A stretch of DNA of 64,000 nt from Lepidodermella squamata. Taxonomy: Eukaryota; Gastrotricha. A program made the translations under genes and the position numbers. The first letter of the stretch is position 1. Each line of letters begins with the position of its first letter. Shown piece by piece: positions 58,554 to 64,000 of the stretch. The notes under the pieces were generated by a model. The model was not told where the DNA came from. It made no database searches and saw only the letters and a list, made by a program, of their open reading frames with translations. The stretch is from assembly GCA_047495785.1 (NCBI GenBank), contig JBLDXI010000001.1, forward strand, positions 3,472,001-3,536,000. The letters run 5' to 3'.

Positions 58554-61500
58554 TCACAAACCGGCGTAGGTTCGACCCAGGTCGCGCGGCACCGAGCCAA
58601 CACTCGTCGACAGCGCGGGCGGGGCTGCGCTGCTGCCGGGCGAAGACGCGCCAATTACGCCGATGCCGGAGGCCGATGGCTGGTGGCGTTCGTCGAGAAA
58701 CGGAAGCAGTAGCAGCAACTTGGCCCGGGTTAGACGCGAAAATTCGGGCTGTAGCCGGGTTAGCAGGTCAAAAGTAGTTCGCAAGTACGTCTGAAAATGA
58801 AAATTCGATATTAGTTGGATTTCATAAATTTGTTAATTTGCATAATTCGTCCAAATTCGCAAAAGCACCCATTAGCCACCAATTTTACACTGAAATTTCA
58901 AAATTTGTTCTAGCTTCAAATGTTACGAAGATTAAAAAGGTCCTATGACATGATCGGCGGGCATATAACACCTCAACGTTTCTCGAAATCTCGCCGTGAC
59001 TCAGGCCGTGACTTCAAGATCGTCATTCACGATTCTGACATGGAAGACCAGTCGCGATTTTTCATTTTCCCAACCCGCTGTTATTTGCCATGGATCATTT
59101 TCTACCGCAATCTTGCCGCGGACGGGTCATCAAGGTCGCCCCGCATCTTGACCCGGTTGCATACGATCCATATTGTACTACCGCTTGGTTTATGCGCGCC
59201 TGCGACGTGCTCGAAGCGCTGAGTATGTCGCTTTGGATGCCGCTTTACAACGACTTGTCGCCCGTTTCAATGAGGAAGGTTCCGTCTGGAGTGACTCTGA
59301 AATCCTTGAATATTGGGCGCGATCTCCCGCTGCTTCCGCGCCGAGGATGTCGACGCCGCGGACAACCAAATGAATCACGGGGAAAATCAAAGGGAATGAC
59401 TACTTGTCCTTGGCGTTCTTCTTTTTTAGATGCTTCTGATTTTTCTAGTTAATTGTATTCAATGAATTGCGTGGGGCAAAGTGTTTCGGGCGGAACGTGA
59501 ACATCTGTATAATGGGCTGAAACATTTATGGCGCTATCGTCGCCCAGTAACATAATTTTCTTAAGACTGCAATGACGTTTCGCGTACATGTACGGGCGAT
59601 AAATGTACGGGGGCGAAAGACAACTAGTCCTCCGAGTTTTTTCGAGACTCGAAAGTGTCTGGCACTGGAAAGAAATTTTTTTCGCTAAGCTGCTGTCCAT
59701 TGGTTCGAAATTCGCGAAACTAGCTAATACGTGATTAAAAAACCACTGATGTAATTTTGTAAAGCTTAAAGCCCAAAGTCTTCGATTTCATTCTATGGGA
59801 GGAAGGTCTGAGATTATCCCAGAATTTTCGGTTTCATCTTTGAATGAATGATATTGTTGCGAAAATACCAAAATTAAAAGCACAGAAAATCAATTCCATT
59901 AATATACGATCATTTCGAGTTCTAAAGAAAACTGGGTACCGAAAAGTAAGAAAACTGAGACCCAGAATTCTCAAAACCGAAATTAGTAGTGACCATCGAA
60001 ATTTGGTTGATATTAAATTATTCATTTTTTTGTATTAGTTTTTACTGCGAATTTTCATAATGCCTCAAAATTTCGTTAACATTCAAAAAATCACCGAAAC
60101 AGAATTTTTGAATTGCATTTAGACGTTACTACTGGCTTTTTCTTCTAAAAATCTTTTCAAATAATTATTTCCACATCATTCGAGTTAAATTAAATTCAAG
60201 GAAGCCAAAACTGCTCAGAAGAGTTAGAAAATGAGCCAAAATCCCAGAAAATGTCAAAATCAGAAGGTTAACATTTTTATAAAACAAGACTCACCTGAAG
60301 AGCTTGCCGCCGATTTTCGACAAATTCCGGCTTCTTATTGCCCATTGACTTTTTCGGTGGGAATGGCACCTTCCCAACCGCGTTCGGGTACCGCCTCCGC
60401 ATGGCCTGATGGAAGGCGTACATTTCCGAGTACCTCCGAAACACATTCCACTCATCGTCGCGAAGCCGCAAATAAATCTGGTAAATATGGTGCGGATTGC
60501 CGGCCGCTTTCAGAAAAACCAACGGCACCCAAACGTGGATCAACTGCTGATTCTGCCCGGCAGGAGGCGCAACTGGCACCGGAATTTGCTGTTGCTGCGC
60601 GTTCCTATTGCCCGTGACATCGGTATAGGCTCGATTTTTCAAACGCTGCTGCTGGTTATCACTAGGTTTCTCTTCGTCTTCGTCTTCATCAGGCGGTAAC
60701 GGACCCCGCAATGCTGTCAATTGCTGCCGATAATTTTTCAACTTCGTCTCTTTCGCCCGCAATTTTGTCTGCAATTTCTCGACAAATTCCAACAATTCAC
60801 CGTGCATTTCACTCAGTTCAACCATGCGTTTCTCAATTGCAGCATTCCCGAAATCACCGTTGTCCCCGTCGCCATTTTGCAGCGACGACGACGACGACGA
60901 GTGATTTTGCGTCTGTAACTGCGCGATATATTTCTTCAATTGCTGCTTTAATATATCGTTTTCTTTAGCAGAGGCCGAAATTCTCAATTGATGGGCTGAT
61001 ATTAAATCAGTCTCTCGCCGTCTTAAAGCGTCAACACTAGCCTCTAGTTCGATTAGCCTATCTCGGTATTCTGTCACTTTGGCCTCCATATCACGGGTTG
61101 ATTTCTCTAAAACTTGTTTCTCCTGCATCACGTTTAGTAGCAATTGTTTCAGTTCTGCGTACGAGTATTCATCACTCGCCTCGCGACTAGTTGGTTTTAC
61201 GACAACTTTCGCGCTCGAAGAGACAAATGGCAGCGATACTACAGACCGACTTTCGTGTATAACTTTGCTAGGTGTTTGGTTTTGTGTTAATTGCGATGTA
61301 GTAATTCCGCCACTGCCAGTACTCAACCGGCCGAGTGATTCTGCGACGGAGGAATTTTCGGAATTTTCAAGAATTACACCCCCTGCACTTTGCGATGGCG
61401 AGTTGTAAAGCGATTGGCGACTAGACGATTGCCTGATATCACTCAATGTAGACGAAGATAGCGGGACGGATGATTCGCTTGTTGGCACCACCGGAACCAT

Positions 61501-62406
61501 CCCATTGGTATCAAATGAAAGCCTAAAAATCATTGAAAAATCGAATATAAGCGAATTATTTCAATAATTTACAAACCCATAAGGCTGCATAGTTAACGAC
61601 TGATCAATTTCTTTATTTTCCTCTTCAATATTGTCAATGTCTTGCGAAGAGCCGGCGGCCCAGGCTGATAATACGTCGTTGTAAGAAGATGCACTCACAG
61701 CAGCTGAAAATTTAGCAAAAACCGTAAAAATGAATGAAGAAAATAAATTTTCGACTTACAGCTAACTGAAGTAAAACTTTCAGCATAAGGTCGACTTGGA
61801 ACAGATACCGGCATAGTAACATTGCCATCTTGCGCCGAAAACGAGAATAACATCGTCGATAAACAACCTGAAGTTAGCTGAATCAGCGCTGAAGGATCGG
61901 CTGATAACAAAGAAACAGCAGACCAAGGTTCGTAAAATTTCCTAAAAATTACCACTACGTTATCTCAGTTTAAGTCTTCAAAGATGATTGCACTTACTGG
62001 AGCAGTGATCGATTGGATAAAAGAAGCCGAAGATACTTGTCGAAAACACGGTCGTTCATAGTATTCTTGAGCCAAGCTATCACCCGTTTCTCGTCGCTTT
62101 CGAATTGGTTAAACCGGAATAATTCATCGGAAGGAATTAAATTTGAAATTATGAGCCAAGCACTTGGAAACTGATTGCGGCACGAAGTAGGCGATAGACC
62201 GTGATTGAACAGTGTTACCCATGCGTCAAGCAGTTGCCGAACTCTGGTTACAAATGAATAAGCATGCGCATATTTCGCATATTCATCAATCAATACCTAG
62301 TATCAGCTTCAGAAGCAACACGCCGCGCTCCACCGCCATATTCTTGCTGGCAAGTTTTAAGCGCCACAAATAAGTCGCTAACGACTTCCTCTGCTTTCCG
62401 ATCCAT
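58554..62406 (-). CDS. SNX29: Sorting nexin 29-like protein (RUN, coiled coil, PX)
   Basis: Six exons (62406-62297, 62243-61998, 61941-61760, 61703-61577, 61522-60295, 58790-58554) with consistent phases; 709 residues. The RUN domain covers roughly the first 150 residues (VSDLFVALKTCQQEYGGG, SAWLIISNLIP, FDKYLRLLLSNRSLLQKFYE). A Ser-rich linker leads to coiled coils (AELKQLLLNVMQEKQVLEKS, LRAKETKLKNYRQQLTAL). The PX domain reads HVWVPLVFLKAAGNPHHIYQ, LRDDEWNVFRRYSEMYAFH, FPPKKSMGNKKPEFVENRRQ, and its last helix is in the final exon (TYLRTTFDLLTRLQPEF). SNX29 is a presumed endosomal phosphoinositide-binding protein. The last intron is 1.5 kb and holds unexplained ORFs. Confidence 0.93.
58920..59452 (+). 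CDS. Frame-broken coding-like region in the last SNX29 intron
   Basis: Three overlapping plus-strand frames look protein-like in succession: 58920-59222 (MLRRLKRSYDMIGGHITPQR), 59090-59452 (LDPVAYDPYCTTAWFMRACD, then VLEAL) and 59173-59373 (EYVALDAALQRLVARFNEEG, then SDSEILEYWARSP). An acceptor-like TTGTTCTAG ends 6 nt before the first ATG. I found no convincing short introns joining them, so it is either an unresolved spliced gene, a frameshifted pseudogene, or sequence error. Not recognised. Confidence 0.35.
59449..59700 (-). CDS. Small ORF antisense to 58920-59452, within the SNX29 intron
   Basis: ATG-started frame of 83 residues beginning MDSSLAKKISFQCQTLSSLE, with PPYIYRPYMYAKRHCSLKKI and LLGDDSAINVSAHYTDVHVP. 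The second half reads like real protein. It is tail-to-tail with the plus-strand frames. It is on the same strand as SNX29, so it could also be a cassette exon, but it has a stop and no clear acceptor. Unassigned. Confidence 0.35.
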   Translation of the reverse strand: MDSSLAKKISFQCQTLSSLEKTRRTSCLSPPYIYRPYMYAKRHCSLKKIMLLGDDSAINVSAHYTDVHVPPETLCPTQFIEYN

Positions 62407-62514
62407 CAACGCGAGTCATAAACTGACCCTAGCTTCAATAAGTAACAGGCATATCTAGATCAAAAAGCGTTCAAGGTCATACGAATAAGACAATAATTCA
62501 TAAAGCGATACAAT

Positions 62515-62520
62515 TTTATT
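62515..62520 (-). terminator. Poly(A) signal of CIR1
   Basis: AATAAA on the minus strand, 34 nt after the CIR1 stop and about 110 nt before the SNX29 start on the same strand. Confidence 0.7.
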
Positions 62521-62553
62521 GTTGCAAATCAATTAACAAACAAGAATACTAGG

Positions 62554-63417
62554 TTAATGGCGACGTTCGCTTTTGTGACCCTTGTCACGGTCGCGATGCT
62601 TGGAATCATTATCGCGGCGCTCCGAATGTCGATCGTGCTTGTCCTTTTTGTGACGACCGCTGTCATGCTCCGCTTTACTGCTACTGCTGCTGCCACCAGC
62701 CGTTCCTTGAAGCTTCGACAGCTTGGCTAACAGCTTTTGTCGCTGATGGTCGGATAAGGAGCTGAGGAATTTCTCCTCTGGGTCGTCCTCGTTATTGCTA
62801 ATCAAAGCTTGATTGCGAGCAGAAGGTGCGAAACCACCAACGTTGTATCCCGAGCTGGATGAAGCAACACTCTGCTTCATCTCGATGCCTTGAAGAATTT
62901 CCAGAGTTTGCTTCTTCTGCGGATTAGCAATTTTTGAATAATCTGGCTCGGCTGTCAAGTTTTTGCCAAACAATGGGCAAAGCTTATCAGTATTCATGTG
63001 GCCCCACTGTTTGCATTTAATGCAACGAACATTGCGAACTTCGATGCCGAAAGGTTGATCAAGAATTTCATCCTTTCCCTTGGCATATTCTTCACGAGGG
63101 GCGTTGAATTTCTTCTGCCATTCAAACTTGACTTCAACTTTGTTTTTCTCTGCAGCCTCACGATCTTCCTTGCGGCAACCAGGTGGAGGCTCATACATAA
63201 AACTCAAACCAAGTTGGGCTTTCTCGTCACCAAGAAGGGCTTTATTCTGAGTTAACTCTTGCTCACGTTGATAAGCTGCCATGAGCTCGTCCTGCTTTTT
63301 CTTGTCAAATTCACTCTTTTGTTCGACCATCCATTTTCGCTTCAGGTTTTCGAAGTTTCCAGGGTGAAAAAACTTTTTGGACATATAGTTGTTGAAACCT
63401 TTCCCATGGCCCGGCAT
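62554..63417 (-). CDS. CI​R1: Corepressor interacting with RBPJ 1 (CIR1)
   Basis: Single exon, 287 residues, ATG at 63417, four nt after an acceptor-like TTAATCTAG. The N-terminal half matches CIR1 closely: [99 protein letters not shown] with the zinc-knuckle-like C-x2-C-x4-H (CIKCKQWGH), and [13 protein letters not shown]. The C-terminus holds [17 protein letters not shown] and a short Ser/Arg/His/Asp-rich tail, much shorter than in vertebrates (about 450 residues). CIR1 links RBPJ (Notch effector) to histone deacetylase corepressors and associates with splicing factors. Confidence 0.95.
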   Translation of the reverse strand: MPGHGKGFNNYMSKKFFHPGNFENLKRKWMVEQKSEFDKKKQDELMAAYQREQELTQNKALLGDEKAQLGLSFMYEPPPGCRKEDREAAEKNKVEVKFEWQKKFNAPREEYAKGKDEILDQPFGIEVRNVRCIKCKQWGHMNTDKLCPLFGKNLTAEPDYSKIANPQKKQTLEILQGIEMKQSVASSSSGYNVGGFAPSARNQALISNNEDDPEEKFLSSLSDHQRQKLLAKLSKLQGTAGGSSSSSKAEHDSGRHKKDKHDRHSERRDNDSKHRDRDKGHKSERRH

Positions 63418-63560
63418 TTTCTAGATTAAAACGGCTTTAAATAAGGATACTCTAGAAGAATAACACAATTAATTAGATTTAAAATTCAAGTTTTCACTGT
63501 CTCAGGCTGTTTAGGATGAGGCAAACTGCTAAACAAAAGAAACGCTGCTCAAGTTTGAAT

Positions 63561-63584
63561 AAAAGTACAAGTACAAGTACAAGT
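63561..63584. repeat. (ACAAGT)n microsatellite
   Basis: About four tandem copies of a hexanucleotide (AAGTAC/ACAAGT) upstream of CIR1. The rest of 63418-63940 shows no gene. Confidence 0.8.
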
Positions 63585-63949
63585 GGCAGCAAAGTACAAA
63601 AGTGTAAAAGTTCTCCGACAACAGCGGCAAACTACGGTATACGGTAGTAAAAGCTTTAATTCTGGATTGCTCTAATACTGTATTGAAGTAGCTTCCAAAG
63701 TGTGTTAGGTAACGGAGAATGAAGATTTGTCATTGACGTCCTTTCATCATCATCTTTTGGGGCTTTGAAATGCCAGCAAAAGCAGAGGCCTGCCAAAGAA
63801 TTCTCGATAAAATTAAAATTAAGAAGTGTCAAGGCCAATTGAGCGTCTATAAAGAGTAAAATTTTAGCAACAAAGTAAATTTTCTAATAATTTGGTTAAC
63901 GCGAAAAACAGTAAAATATCGTTTGAAAAAAATCTCTCATTCCGCTAGC

Positions 63950-64000
63950 CGCATGTGTTTCTCCAAAATCCGAAACCGGAACCGTGAAGCTAAGCAGCGT
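63950..64000 (+). ncRNA. Possible 5S rRNA-like fragment cut by the window end
   Basis: The last bases read GTGAAGCTAAGCAGCGT, which resembles the 5S rRNA internal segment GGAAGCTAAGCAG. The sequence before it matches 5S poorly and the helix III partner is not evident. Most likely a degenerate 5S copy or coincidence. Confidence 0.25.

Overview
This window is nuclear DNA from a multicellular animal, most likely an invertebrate with compact genes. Coding sequence is split by GT-AG introns, many only about 50-60 nt. The genes are clear metazoan orthologues: DGCR8/Pasha, DIS3L2, CACHD1, SNX29, PRMT1, DCAF7, CIR1 and a delta-type phospholipase C. AATAAA poly(A) signals follow several stops, and AT-rich spacers carry many small inverted-repeat transposons. 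Many start codons lie a few bases after a splice-acceptor-like AG, one tight gene cluster looks operon-like, and two cistrons overlap as TAATG. These features would fit a lineage with spliced-leader trans-splicing, such as nematodes, but the window does not fix the phylum. No bacterial, CRISPR or phage content was seen.

Layout. Region 1-10.7 kb holds three tandem minus-strand paralogues of an unrecognised secreted protein, each with three exons and its own TATA box. Among them lie at least six inverted-repeat elements (two with TA duplications, one hAT-like with an 8-bp duplication) and a small tRNA cluster (intact tRNA-Glu and tRNA-Phe plus degenerate copies). Region 11.4-18.9 kb holds a BLTP3/UHRF1BP1-type lipid-transfer protein and PRMT1 (both minus). 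Region 20.6-22.8 kb is a pile-up of truncated non-LTR retrotransposons. ALR/GFER lies at 23.8-24.5 kb. A 1.25-kb terminal-inverted-repeat element follows at about 25.8-27.0 kb, then a claudin-like four-pass membrane protein (27.3-29.2 kb) and a gene-poor 3.2-kb spacer. Phospholipase C-delta occupies 32.4-37.8 kb. A compact minus-strand group follows: an unknown small ORF, FDX2, archease and PET100, then DCAF7. Region 44-56.7 kb is mostly plus strand: DGCR8, CACHD1 (with a candidate nested antisense gene in an intron) and DIS3L2. A small cysteine-rich secreted peptide, SNX29 (with unexplained coding-like ORFs in its last intron) and CIR1 close the window.

How the genes relate. Most are housekeeping genes, not one pathway. 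Two thematic links stand out. PET100 (cytochrome oxidase assembly), FDX2 (iron-sulfur cluster synthesis) and ALR (intermembrane-space disulfide relay) are all mitochondrial biogenesis factors, and the first two share a dense same-strand cluster with archease, the tRNA-ligase activator. DGCR8 (pri-miRNA processing) and DIS3L2 (decay of uridylated pre-miRNA and other RNAs) sit on the same strand on either side of CACHD1.

Gene coordinates span start codon to stop codon; exon boundaries are given in each entry and were placed by hand from splice signals, reading-frame phase and family alignment from memory. No database search was possible.
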